NCBI RefSeq assembly: GCF_000230735.2
Contig: NC_019962.1
Location: forward strand, 930,001-994,000
Reading direction: 5' to 3'
Source: Natrinema pellirubrum DSM 15624
GTDB lineage: Archaea > Halobacteriota > Halobacteria > Halobacteriales > Natrialbaceae
Length of the DNA stretch: 64,000 nucleotides
This document shows, piece by piece, positions 1-7,663 of this stretch (position 1 is its first letter; each line of letters begins with the position of its first letter). The position numbers and the translations under genes were made by a program. Below the pieces are notes generated by a model. The model searched no databases, was not told the origin of the DNA, and saw only the letters and a program-made list of their open reading frames with translations.

Positions 1-556
1 GAGCGTCGTCACCCGGCCCGATATCGCGCCCGCGCAGGCCCCGCTGTACACGCTCGCGATCTCGGTTGCGACGGCGCGAGCGGCCCGCGAGGCGGGCGTC
101 GATGCTCGAATCAAGTGGCCCAATGACGTGGTCGTCCCGGTCGGCGACGACGGCGACTACCGGAAGCTTTCGGGGATTCTCACGGAGATGGAAGGCGAGA
201 CCGACCGCGTCGAGTGGGTCATCGTCGGGCCCGGCATCAACGCGAATATCGACGCCGACGCGCTGCCCGAGGGCGCGACCAGCATCCGTGAGGAGGCGGG
301 TGACGTCGACCGCCGGCGGTTCGTCCAGCGCCTGCTCGAGTCCTTCGACGACCACCGCAACGACCTCGAGGGGATCGTTCCCGCGTGGCGTGAACTGGCA
401 CTGACGCTCGGCCAGCGGGTGCGGGTGGACCGCCCCGCGGGCGAGATCGTCGGGGAGGCGGTCGACGTGACCGAGTCGGGCGCGCTCGTCGTCGAGACTG
501 ACGACGGGCGGGTGACGGTTTCGGTAGGCGACTGCGAACACCTCCGTCCGGTATAG
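1..556 (+). CDS. birA: Biotin--[acetyl-CoA-carboxylase] ligase (BirA), C-terminal part
   Basis: The 5' end lies outside the window; the visible reading frame begins at base 2. This is the C-terminal part of a biotin-protein ligase, which makes biotinyl-AMP and attaches biotin to a lysine of biotin-dependent carboxylases in the cytoplasm. The family signature KWPNDV is visible about 40 residues in, followed by a Lys-Leu-Ser-Gly-Ile-Leu strand and the segment around GPGINAN. The last ~50 residues fit the small SH3-like C-terminal domain (GEIVGEAVDVTESGALVVET). Whether an N-terminal DNA-binding helix-turn-helix exists cannot be seen. A biotin ECF transporter lies about 6.5 kb downstream on the same strand, so both belong to biotin use. 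Confidence 0.93.
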   Translation, partial: SVVTRPDIAPAQAPLYTLAISVATARAAREAGVDARIKWPNDVVVPVGDDGDYRKLSGILTEMEGETDRVEWVIVGPGINANIDADALPEGATSIREEAGDVDRRRFVQRLLESFDDHRNDLEGIVPAWRELALTLGQRVRVDRPAGEIVGEAVDVTESGALVVETDDGRVTVSVGDCEHLRPV

Positions 557-613
557 CGGTCTCGAGCGGCGGCGGGGGAAAAGCGACGACTGCAGCGACT
601 TTTGTCCCGATCC

Positions 614-1090
614 TCACTCGGCGGTGAGTCGCGGCTCCTCGGGCCGGTCCTCGAGATCGACGGGATCGACCTGTACTGTCAGGACCGGCACCGAGGCGCG
701 TCTGACGACCCGCTCCGTGACGCTACCGAGCAGCAGCCGGTCGATCCCCCCACGGCCGTGTGTCCCCATCACGATCAGATCGCAGGCCTCGGGCCCGGCC
801 TCGTCGACGATGACCTGGCTCGGTGACCCCTCCCGAATCGCTGTCTCGACGGTGACGTCGTCGGGCGCGAGTTCCGCGACCCGATCGACCGCCATTTGCC
901 CCTCGCCCCGAAGCGCGTCGCTGACGCCCTCGAGTGCGGTTTCCATCGGCAGCCCGCCGTAGCCGGCGGCGTTCACGACGTAGAGCGCACGGATCGTCGC
1001 GTTGTGCAGTTGTGCGAGGTCGAACGCGTACTCGAGGGCCCGTTCGACCTCCCGGGAGCCGTCGGTCGGGACGAGGATGCAGTCATACAT
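614..1090 (-). CDS. Universal stress protein (UspA family), ATP-binding type
   Basis: A 158-residue single-domain Usp protein, a soluble cytoplasmic nucleotide-binding fold. The N terminus MYDCILVPTDGS is the usual first strand and Asp of the family. Residues 109-123 carry the complete G-x2-G-x9-G-S ATP-binding motif (GTHGRGG...LLGS), so it should belong to the ATP-binding branch. The frame stays open upstream for another 180 codons, but the start was set at MYDC because family homology begins there and a TATA-like box lies 31-36 bases before it. It is divergent from the next gene. Substrate and signal are unknown, as for most haloarchaeal Usp paralogues. Confidence 0.9.
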   Translation of the reverse strand: MYDCILVPTDGSREVERALEYAFDLAQLHNATIRALYVVNAAGYGGLPMETALEGVSDALRGEGQMAVDRVAELAPDDVTVETAIREGSPSQVIVDEAGPEACDLIVMGTHGRGGIDRLLLGSVTERVVRRASVPVLTVQVDPVDLEDRPEEPRLTAE

Positions 1091-1120
1091 TATGCTATAT
1101 GGTGCCATACAACAGACCAC

Positions 1121-1126
1121 TATATG
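1121..1126 (-). promoter_or_regulatory. TATA-like box of the universal stress protein gene
   Basis: On the minus strand this AT-rich hexamer (CATATA) sits in otherwise GC-rich DNA. Its centre lies about 33 bases before the ATG at 1090. That spacing predicts a transcript with little or no 5' leader and supports the short start chosen for the Usp gene. This is a positional inference only. Confidence 0.5.
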
Positions 1127-1246
1127 AGTGTTTTTCTGACAGGAACGACCATCCGCCGAACTGACGGGTTCGCGACCGGCCGGTCCTGCCGTTCGCGGGC
1201 GAGAGGGAGGGAAACGCTGATACAGCGGCCGCGCCAACCGAGGGGC

Positions 1247-1714
1247 ATGAGCGACAACCCGTGGACGGACCGGATCGTCGGCGAGCGGATGACCGTCGAT
1301 CAGGAGTTTTCGGCGCGGATCGAGGAGTCGCAGTTCTCCAACCAGCAGTGGAGCCTGATTATGACCGCCACGGAGTTCGAGATCGAACACCCCGACGAGC
1401 CCGACCGAGCGCGGATCGTCGCCGACACCGACAAACTCGACGGCGTCATCCCCGAACTCGAGAACGTGCAGGCCGGCATGGGTGCGATGGCCGGCGGACC
1501 TGGCGGACCCGGGGGATCGGACTCGTCGGACGGTGGCATCGTCGACTCGATCATGGGCGCACTCGGTATGGGCGGGGACAGCGGCCCCTCGGAGGCCGAG
1601 CAGCGGAAAGCGGCCGAGCGGCTCACCCAAGAGTATGCGGACGAACTCCAGTCACACCTCGAGTCGAAGGGCCGTTGGGAGTCGGTTCGGGAGAGCGTCG
1701 CCGACGGGCGCTGA
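1247..1714 (+). CDS. Conserved haloarchaeal protein, DUF5799 family
   Basis: A 155-residue acidic protein that I recognise as a DUF5799-type haloarchaeal protein; its function is not known. The first ~85 residues form a compact, conserved-looking domain (DQEFSARIEESQFSNQQWSL). A Gly/Met-rich linker follows (GAMAGGPGGPGG, then MGALGMGGDSG), and the tail is a charged predicted helix. The frame is open further upstream, but MSDNPW is the likely start because acidic haloarchaeal composition begins there. It is divergent from the Usp gene. There are no transmembrane segments and no catalytic motif I can name. Confidence 0.8.
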   Translation: MSDNPWTDRIVGERMTVDQEFSARIEESQFSNQQWSLIMTATEFEIEHPDEPDRARIVADTDKLDGVIPELENVQAGMGAMAGGPGGPGGSDSSDGGIVDSIMGALGMGGDSGPSEAEQRKAAERLTQEYADELQSHLESKGRWESVRESVADGR

Positions 1715-1738
1715 GCCGACAATGCGGACACCGGTGAC

Positions 1739-1882
1739 TCAGTCACCGGCGTGAAACATCGTGTACTCGCTGGTCTCGTAGATGTTGATCAGTTCGGTCA
1801 CCAGCTCGTCGTAGGACTCGTCGTCGACCCGTAGTTCGTCCAGCCGTTCGATCGTTTCCGCCTCGAGTTCGACGGATGGCAT
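1739..1882 (-). CDS. Small antitoxin-like protein (DUF7557-like)
   Basis: A 47-residue protein, MPSVELEAETIERLDELR followed by a DDESYDELVTELINIY segment. The pattern is a short N-terminal strand, then a helix with conserved Leu and Arg, then the D-E-S-Y-D-E-L-V stretch. It resembles haloarchaeal VapB/ribbon-helix-helix-like small proteins (I recall these as DUF7557). No toxin gene lies beside it, so a toxin-antitoxin role is not supported. Its stop is 24 bases from the stop of the preceding gene, in convergent orientation. A longer in-frame extension exists, but its composition is not protein-like. Confidence 0.7.
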   Translation of the reverse strand: MPSVELEAETIERLDELRVDDESYDELVTELINIYETSEYTMFHAGD

Positions 1883-1973
1883 ACCCGGTCGTTCGCCGCC
1901 GATCGGCAAAAACGCCACGGGGGACCGGTTGTCTCCGGAGGCCGCAGTGGCGGTGCATTCGCTGCAAGCCACA

Positions 1974-1987
1974 GCACCTTTAGGTGC
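1974..1987 (+). promoter_or_regulatory. Palindrome centred on a TATA-like box
   Basis: The 14 bases GCACCTTTAGGTGC form a perfect 5-bp inverted repeat around TTTA. The centre is about 27 bases before the ATG of the following gene, exactly where a TATA box for a leaderless transcript is expected. A symmetric site overlapping the TATA box would suit a repressor operator. No regulator has been identified. Confidence 0.4.
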
Positions 1988-2006
1988 GGTTCCCGACCGT
2001 AGGAGT

Positions 2007-2297
2007 ATGACAGACGAAGTCGAGACGACGACCTTCTCGATCAGTTCCGAAGACGGCGCGACCGACGACGTGACGATTCCGTCGGGACTCGTCGACCTCG
2101 TCGCCGAGGGAGACCAGACCGACGTCGAGACGGTCGGCGACGTCATGCTGCTTTCCTTCGCCAGCCGCGCTCACCACATCGTCCATCACGGCGAGGACGC
2201 CGATCCGGAACTCGAGGCACAGGAGGAACGCGTAATGGACCTCTTCGAGGAGCGGTTCGGCGTCACGTTCGGCGAAGCGACCGGCCACCAGCACTGA
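2007..2297 (+). CDS. Conserved haloarchaeal protein of unknown function
   Basis: A 96-residue acidic protein starting MTDEVETTTFSISSEDGATD. The N-terminal half reads as two or three strands with the segment VTIPSGLVDLVAEGD. The C-terminal half is helical, with SFASRAHHIVHHGEDADPE and a final GHQH. The clustered His residues (R-A-H-H-I-V-H-H) could bind metal, but no known metal-site motif is complete. The start is supported by the TATA-like palindrome 27 bases upstream. I recognise it as a widespread haloarchaeal hypothetical protein only. Confidence 0.7.
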   Translation: MTDEVETTTFSISSEDGATDDVTIPSGLVDLVAEGDQTDVETVGDVMLLSFASRAHHIVHHGEDADPELEAQEERVMDLFEERFGVTFGEATGHQH

Positions 2298-2380
2298 CGG
2301 CACTCGCGGCACCGGCACTGTTCTCTCGATAGCTTACCGCGTAGCGGTCGAAACGCCCTCGAGAACGATGTGACCGGGCT

Positions 2381-5300
2381 CTATCCGGTAGTCTCGTTTC
2401 CGGCGTCTCCGGTCCCCTCACCGCCGAGGGCGGGTCCGTTAGCTGACGGTCCGTTCGTCTCGGATCTCGGCTCCTCAGCCGCCTCGATCACCACCGACGC
2501 CTCGTCGTCGTCGGTCGCGACCGTATGCGTCGACGTGCCCTCGGGTATCGGCGACGTGAACGGGATTTCGGCCGACTGGCCGCCCGCGAGCGTCACGGTC
2601 GCCTCGGCGAGCGGCCGCCCATCGACGCTGTAGGTCACCGTCTCCGTCCCCTCGAGATCCCCCCGGTTTTCGACGGTCGCGGTCACCGTCACCTGCTGGC
2701 CGGGCTCGCCGCTCGCGGGTGCGGCAAGATCGGTCACTGCGACCGTCGCCGGCGCACCGCTCTCCTCGACGGTCACAGTCCTCTCGGCGGTGTCGTTGTC
2801 GCTCGACACCGCGAGCGTGTACTCGCCGGGCTCGAGCGCCCCGGTTTCGGTGTCGAACGCGACCGACCGGCTCTCGCCGGCCTCGAGCGAGACCGATTCG
2901 GTGTCGACGACGGTCCCGTCGATCGCGAGCGCGACCTCTTGCGTGCCCGCCTCGCCGCCGACGTTCTCGATCTCGCTTTCGACCGCGATCTCCTGTCCCT
3001 GCTCGACCGGACTGGTGATCGACGCGATCGAGACACTGAACGCGGCGGGCACGGACGCCCGGATCTCCCCGGCGGGCGGCGTCGCGACGGTCACCGGCTC
3101 CTCGTAGCCGTGGTTCGTGAAATCGGCCTGCCAGACGAGCCGCTCGTTGTCGCTCTCGGGCGTCCACTCGACGGTGAACTCGTGTTCGCCGGGTTCGAAC
3201 CCGCTCGGGGGCTCGTCGGTAGTCGTCCCCTCGACGAACTCGCTGTTCGCCGCGACCGCCGCGTCGTTGGGGTTCTCGTAGCCGAACGTCACGTTGATCG
3301 CGTCCCCATCCGCCGTGGGCTCGGTCTCCTCGACCGACAACGACGGGAGTTCGGGCCGGGCCTCGTCGTCACAGGCCTCGAGGTCCGGGTTCGGATGATC
3401 GATCGACGCGAACGGGGCCGCCTCGGGCGAACTGATCCCGGAGATGTAGGTCCCGAAAGTGCCGTAGTCGGGAACCTCGACGGTCACCTCGTCGCCGTCG
3501 GCCGTGACGTTCCGTTCGTCGCCGATCTCGAAGACGATCGTCCCGTCGAAGGGGGCCTCGACGTTCTCGCCGGCGGTGACGAAGTCCTCGATGATGGTGT
3601 TTCCGAAGCCACCGGAGGTGTAAAAGCCCGTACTCGCCGCGACGGTATCGCCCGCCTCGAGGTCGGCCTCGACGACCGCCCGCGAACAGTTCGTGAACTC
3701 GACGTCGAAGTCGGGGACCGCCCCGTCGACGGTGTAGGCCACCTCGTCAGTCTCGATCGGCGTGCCGTCGTCGGCCGCGACGACCGACACCTCGAGCGTG
3801 GCGTTCGACTCCAGGGGCGGCTCGAGGGCGATTTCCCGCGGCCCGATCGTCTCGTTCGCCGCGAAGCGCTCGGTCTCCGCGAGTCGGCCCCCGTTCTCGT
3901 CGGCGACCGTCAGCACGTACTCGACCGAGGCGTTGGCCGAGGTGACTGTCAGCGTCTCCCCGTCACCAGTCTGGTCGGCCACCGAGAGGTTCGCCGTCGG
4001 CTCGCCCGGCTCGGGCTCGACGACCGTGTACTCGATCGAGTCGTTCGCCAGGACCGCGTCGTCGCTCACGGCCCGAACGGAGACATCAACGGTCGCGTTC
4101 GACTCCAGCGGCGGCTCGAGATCGATCGCCGTCTCCGCGACCGTCTCGTTGGCCTCGAACAGTTCGCTATCGACCCGCTCCCCGTCGTACTCGGCCGTCA
4201 CGACGTACGGCACCGTCGCGCTCGCCGCGTCGATTGCGAGGGACTCGCCCTCGCCGTCCTGGTCGTCGACCGACAGCGTCGCTTCGGGCTCGGTGGTGCC
4301 GTTCGCGACGGTGTACTCGATCGTCTCGTTCGCGAGCGTCGCGCTGTCTTCGCCGACGACCGCTACCGCGACGCTGGCGTTCTCCTCGAGGGGCGGCTCC
4401 AGCTCGAGCGTGTAGTTTGTCACGTTCTCACCGGCCGCGAACGGCTCGCTCCCGGCGGTTTCGTTGTCGTACACCGCATTCAGGCCGTAGGGAACGGAGG
4501 CGTTCGCCTCGTCGATTGTCAGCGTCGTCCCGTTGCCCGTCTGATCAGCGACCGACAGCGTCGCTGCTGGCTCGGCGGGCTCGTCGGCGACGGTCACGAA
4601 CGCGCCGTCGAGTACCGGCGCGCCGCCCGCGGAGACGTAGGGCACGTCCTCCTCGCCGTCGGAGTCGGCGTACTCGAACGCCTCGTCCCCGTCGGTGTCG
4701 TGGTGGACGACCGCGACGAGCGGGCCGCTCTCGTTCAGCGACTCCTCGAGGTCGACGGTCACGTTCTCGTGATCACCGGCCTCGAGGTAGCTCGAGACGC
4801 CGATGATCGCGTCGGGATCGGCGTCGACGGCGACGCCCTCGTAGACGGCGACGAACCCGCCCTCCGAGAGCGAGACATCGTCGATGGTGACCGCGTCCCC
4901 GTCGCTCTCTTGGTCGGAGAAATCGATCGATGCGGTTCCCTCGATCCGGTCGACCGTCTCGATGCGCTGCTCGACCTCTATCTCGACGTGCTGGCTGATC
5001 ACCGTGATGTCGGCGGTATCCTCCGAGACGGCGTAGGCGGTCGCATCGGCCGCGGCCTCCTGTGTTATCGTCTGGAGCTGCGTAATACTGATCCGCTGGG
5101 ACTGGACGACGCGAGCGGTCTCCGACGCGGCACTGCTGGCTGCCACCTGGATCTGCGTGATCGACGCGTCCTGTGCCTGAACGAGGGCCCCGCTGGCACC
5201 GCCGTACGCGAGCCGCTGGACCTGCGTCACGTCGACGAGTTGCGTCTGGCTCACTGTACCCTGACCCGCACCGAACGCGGCGGCCTGCACCTGTTCGATC

Positions 5301-6649
5301 GTCACCGCCTGGCGCTGCACGGCCGACGCGATCGCGCCCTCCGCGGCGCCGACGGCGGCGTACTGCACCTGCGTGACCGACACCGACTGGCGCTGAATCA
5401 GTACCCCGCCGGCGCTCCCGTCCGCGGCTGCCTGAATCTGCTCCACGCTGGCGTCCTGACTCCCCGAGATCGCACCCTTCGCAGCGCCGGAGGAGGCCTC
5501 CTGTACCTGCGTGATCGAGATCCGCTGGACCTGCTCGATCCGGGTCGACTGCACCTGCTTCAGCGATCCCCGACCCGCGCCCCGGGCCGCAGCCTGCGTT
5601 CCCTCGACCGACACCCGTTGTTTCTGGACGAGTGCGCCTTTCGCCGCGCCCGCCGCGGCCTTCTGGATCTGCTTGATCGTCACCCGCTGGCGCTGCTCGG
5701 CGTCGACGCGCTGGCCCCGTCGCGATTCGCTCCGCTGGTCCTGTCGCACGTCGACCGTCTGTCGCTGTGCGAGGGCGGCGGTCGTACTCCCCTCGAGCGC
5801 GCCGGCGGCGGCGCCGGCCGCGGCGTGCTGGACGTGGTCGAGGGTCACCCGCTGGCGTTGTTCGACCGAGACCGACTGGTACTGCGTCAGGACACCGTAG
5901 GCGGCCCCCTGTGCGGCCTCTTGGATCTTCGGCACCGCGCCGACGTCTTTCGCGCCCGCTTCGCTGGCCGCGCCGGCGGCCGCACCCCTAGTGGCCACCT
6001 GCAACTGCTCGACGCTGACGTGCTGACTCTGGGCGACCGCACCGTGTGCGGCCCCCCAGCTCGCGCTCTGGAGTTGGGTCGCGTTGGCCGACTGCGACTG
6101 CGAGAGTGCCCCGCCGGTCGCGCCGCCGACCCCGTACTGGATCTGCGTGACGTTGACTGACTGTTGCTGGAGCAACGTGCCGTGGACGGCCCCCGCCGTC
6201 GCCGCCTGTACCTGTTCGGCCTCGACGTTCTGGGACTGCGACACCGACTGGCGCGCACCCTCGAGCGCCGCCGCTCGCTGTGCCTGTGTCACCTCGATCC
6301 CCTGTGACTGGACGAGGGCGACTCCCTCGCTGACCCCCTCTTCGACGGCCTCCTCGCGATCGCTCTGGGCCGCCGCCGTGTTCGTCCCGCCCGCGTCCGT
6401 GTCGGTTTCCGTCTCCTCGGTCGCTCCGGGCGGCGGCAGCCGTATCGGATCGAACCCGTTTCCGCCCGCCGCGTCATTCCCGCTCTCGTTCTGAAACTGT
6501 GCCTGTGCCTCGGGACCGGGTGGCGACGTGGCGTCCGTCTCCGTTCCCGCGTCGTCCCCGACGATCCCCCCGAGCAGCGGCACGGCGACGACGCTGGCGA
6601 TCATCGCGGCAGCGATCACCACGACCGCGGCGATCCGGCGGCGGCTCAT
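2381..6649 (-). CDS. Large secreted surface protein: Gln-rich 23-residue repeats, DUF7282-type and CARDB-like domains
   Basis: A 1,422-residue exported protein. Residues 1-31 are a signal peptide or N-terminal anchor (MSRRRIAAVVVIAAAMIASV). A disordered acidic linker follows to about residue 100. Residues ~111-535 hold about fifteen repeats of roughly 23 residues with consensus A-L-x-Q-x-Q-x-V-x-V-x-Q-x-Q-x-A-A-x-G-A-A-x-G. Residues ~572-690 look like a DUF7282 domain. Three tandem ~100-residue beta domains follow (each starting ATLSVADQ or similar), then a domain with NCSRAVVEADLEAGDTV. Two CARDB-like modules lie near the C terminus. It ends in a low-complexity tail without a transmembrane helix or an evident PGF-type sorting signal. 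Many N-x-S/T sequons suggest glycosylation. Function is unknown; adhesion or matrix formation is a reasonable inference. Confidence 0.9.
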   Translation of the reverse strand: MSRRRIAAVVVIAAAMIASVVAVPLLGGIVGDDAGTETDATSPPGPEAQAQFQNESGNDAAGGNGFDPIRLPPPGATEETETDTDAGGTNTAAAQSDREEAVEEGVSEGVALVQSQGIEVTQAQRAAALEGARQSVSQSQNVEAEQVQAATAGAVHGTLLQQQSVNVTQIQYGVGGATGGALSQSQSANATQLQSASWGAAHGAVAQSQHVSVEQLQVATRGAAAGAASEAGAKDVGAVPKIQEAAQGAAYGVLTQYQSVSVEQRQRVTLDHVQHAAAGAAAGALEGSTTAALAQRQTVDVRQDQRSESRRGQRVDAEQRQRVTIKQIQKAAAGAAKGALVQKQRVSVEGTQAAARGAGRGSLKQVQSTRIEQVQRISITQVQEASSGAAKGAISGSQDASVEQIQAAADGSAGGVLIQRQSVSVTQVQYAAVGAAEGAIASAVQRQAVTIEQVQAAAFGAGQGTVSQTQLVDVTQVQRLAYGGASGALVQAQDASITQIQVAASSAASETARVVQSQRISITQLQTITQEAAADATAYAVSEDTADITVISQHVEIEVEQRIETVDRIEGTASIDFSDQESDGDAVTIDDVSLSEGGFVAVYEGVAVDADPDAIIGVSSYLEAGDHENVTVDLEESLNESGPLVAVVHHDTDGDEAFEYADSDGEEDVPYVSAGGAPVLDGAFVTVADEPAEPAATLSVADQTGNGTTLTIDEANASVPYGLNAVYDNETAGSEPFAAGENVTNYTLELEPPLEENASVAVAVVGEDSATLANETIEYTVANGTTEPEATLSVDDQDGEGESLAIDAASATVPYVVTAEYDGERVDSELFEANETVAETAIDLEPPLESNATVDVSVRAVSDDAVLANDSIEYTVVEPEPGEPTANLSVADQTGDGETLTVTSANASVEYVLTVADENGGRLAETERFAANETIGPREIALEPPLESNATLEVSVVAADDGTPIETDEVAYTVDGAVPDFDVEFTNCSRAVVEADLEAGDTVAASTGFYTSGGFGNTIIEDFVTAGENVEAPFDGTIVFEIGDERNVTADGDEVTVEVPDYGTFGTYISGISSPEAAPFASIDHPNPDLEACDDEARPELPSLSVEETEPTADGDAINVTFGYENPNDAAVAANSEFVEGTTTDEPPSGFEPGEHEFTVEWTPESDNERLVWQADFTNHGYEEPVTVATPPAGEIRASVPAAFSVSIASITSPVEQGQEIAVESEIENVGGEAGTQEVALAIDGTVVDTESVSLEAGESRSVAFDTETGALEPGEYTLAVSSDNDTAERTVTVEESGAPATVAVTDLAAPASGEPGQQVTVTATVENRGDLEGTETVTYSVDGRPLAEATVTLAGGQSAEIPFTSPIPEGTSTHTVATDDDEASVVIEAAEEPRSETNGPSANGPALGGEGTGDAGNETTG
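5045..6319 (-). repeat. Fifteen-fold Gln-rich 23-residue protein repeat (coding)
   Basis: These bases encode residues ~111-535 of the surface protein. A clean unit is ALSQSQSANATQLQ followed by SASWGAAHG. Most units keep two Q-x-Q pairs separated by an alternating V-x-V strand and then an A-A-x-G-A-A-x-G segment. Some units are extended (an Arg-rich stretch near residues 305-325, and a Lys/Ala insertion near 228-243). The units have diverged from each other, so the array is old rather than a recent DNA duplication. Confidence 0.88.
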
Positions 6650-7059
6650 CGGTTGCCCCCGCCGGTCGCCGCCGCCACAGTCACCGCCGCCGTCCCGTCA
6701 GCGATGCGTTCGGTTGCCCACCACCCGTTACGGCCCCGCTCGGCGCTCGCAGTACGGACTCCCATCCCACATCACGGGGTCGAAGCGAGCCATAAGCACG
6801 ACCGGTCGTTTCGGTTAGCACGGCGGGACAATTAGGGATTACCGCTCCCCGGTCCGCGAGAACCCACCGTAGGTAGCCTCTCTCATCGCTTTCTCCCACC
6901 TTGAGCGGTGTCCGGGACCGTCACGCGAACTGGAACGAAGCGCCCTGTTTCGGCCGGGCCGTCCCGGCTCGAACCGCCGCTCGAGCCGTTCTGTCACCGG
7001 CCTTACTGGAGGTTTCGGAAACCGAAGTATTGATCCGGGTTTACGAGAGAGCGGGGGGT
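6650..7059. other. Intergenic region between the surface protein gene and bioY
   Basis: About 410 bases without a convincing gene. Open frames here are short and lack acidic haloarchaeal composition. The part nearest bioY holds the 13-bp palindrome described separately. The remainder must carry the promoter of the minus-strand surface protein gene, but I see no clear TATA box for it. Confidence 0.5.
7011..7023 (+). promoter_or_regulatory. Palindrome upstream of the biotin transporter operon
   Basis: GGTTTCGGAAACC is a perfect 6-bp inverted repeat with one central base, 36 bases before the bioY ATG. Its place just upstream of where the promoter elements should lie fits an operator for a biotin-responsive regulator. 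The regulator is unknown; BirA-type or other repressors are possible. Confidence 0.4.
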
Positions 7060-7644
7060 ATGGCAACGGAACGGAATTCGGTCGAGTTAGTCGACGACGA
7101 CGCTGTCCGCTCGTTCGCGCGGGCGGCCGTCCTCGCGGCACTGATGGGGGCCGCGGCCGTGGTGGGATCGATCCCGATCCCGCTCTCGCCGGTCCCGATA
7201 TCGCTCGGAGTCCTCGTCGTCTACCTGATGGGGCTGTATCTCGGGCCGTACTGGGGGACGGTCTCGATCGGGCTCTACCTGACCGCCGGCACGATCGGAA
7301 TCCCGGTGTTCGCGAACGGGACCGCCGGAATCGGCGTTTTGATCGGTGAGACCGGCGGCTATCTCTGGGCCTATCCCCTCGCCGTGATACTGACCGGGCT
7401 CGCGGTCCACGGCACCGACGACCTCGCGGACCCCGCCGACACGTCGACGCCGGTCCTCGCCGCGGTGTTGCTCGCGGGGCTGATCGTCATCTACGGGCTT
7501 GGGACCGCGTGGCTCGGATACGTGCTGGAACTGGGCGCAGTCGAGGCGGTCCAGCTCGCCGTCGTCCCGTTCGTGCCGGGCGACCTGCTGAAGATCGTCG
7601 CCGCGATCGCGATCGTCAAGGCCGGCCGCATCGATCCGACGTGA
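7060..7644 (+). CDS. bioY: Biotin ECF transporter S component BioY
   Basis: A 194-residue integral membrane protein, the substrate-binding subunit of a biotin uptake system of the energy-coupling factor type. Six hydrophobic segments are visible, starting with LAALMGAAAVVGSIPI. The BioY signatures PISLGVLVVYLMG and GETGGYLWAYPLA are present, and the C terminus has VPFVPGDLLKIVAA. The frame is open upstream, but MATERNSVEL is the first start giving normal family length. It is followed 19 bases later by the ATPase gene and then by the T component, so the three form one transporter operon. A palindrome upstream may control it. Confidence 0.93.
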   Translation: MATERNSVELVDDDAVRSFARAAVLAALMGAAAVVGSIPIPLSPVPISLGVLVVYLMGLYLGPYWGTVSIGLYLTAGTIGIPVFANGTAGIGVLIGETGGYLWAYPLAVILTGLAVHGTDDLADPADTSTPVLAAVLLAGLIVIYGLGTAWLGYVLELGAVEAVQLAVVPFVPGDLLKIVAAIAIVKAGRIDPT

Positions 7645-7663
7645 CCGTCCGGAGGGCGAGCAG

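Noticed and set aside
614-1630. Long form of the universal stress protein (338 residues)
   Set aside because: The first 180 residues run antisense to the DUF5799 gene and are Arg-rich. Family homology begins at MYDC with a TATA-like box just upstream.
2525-6160. 1,211-codon plus-strand open frame opposite the surface protein
   Set aside because: It mirrors the minus-strand gene, is rich in Arg and Leu, lacks acidic composition and has no recognisable domain. Long antisense frames are expected opposite GC-rich genes.
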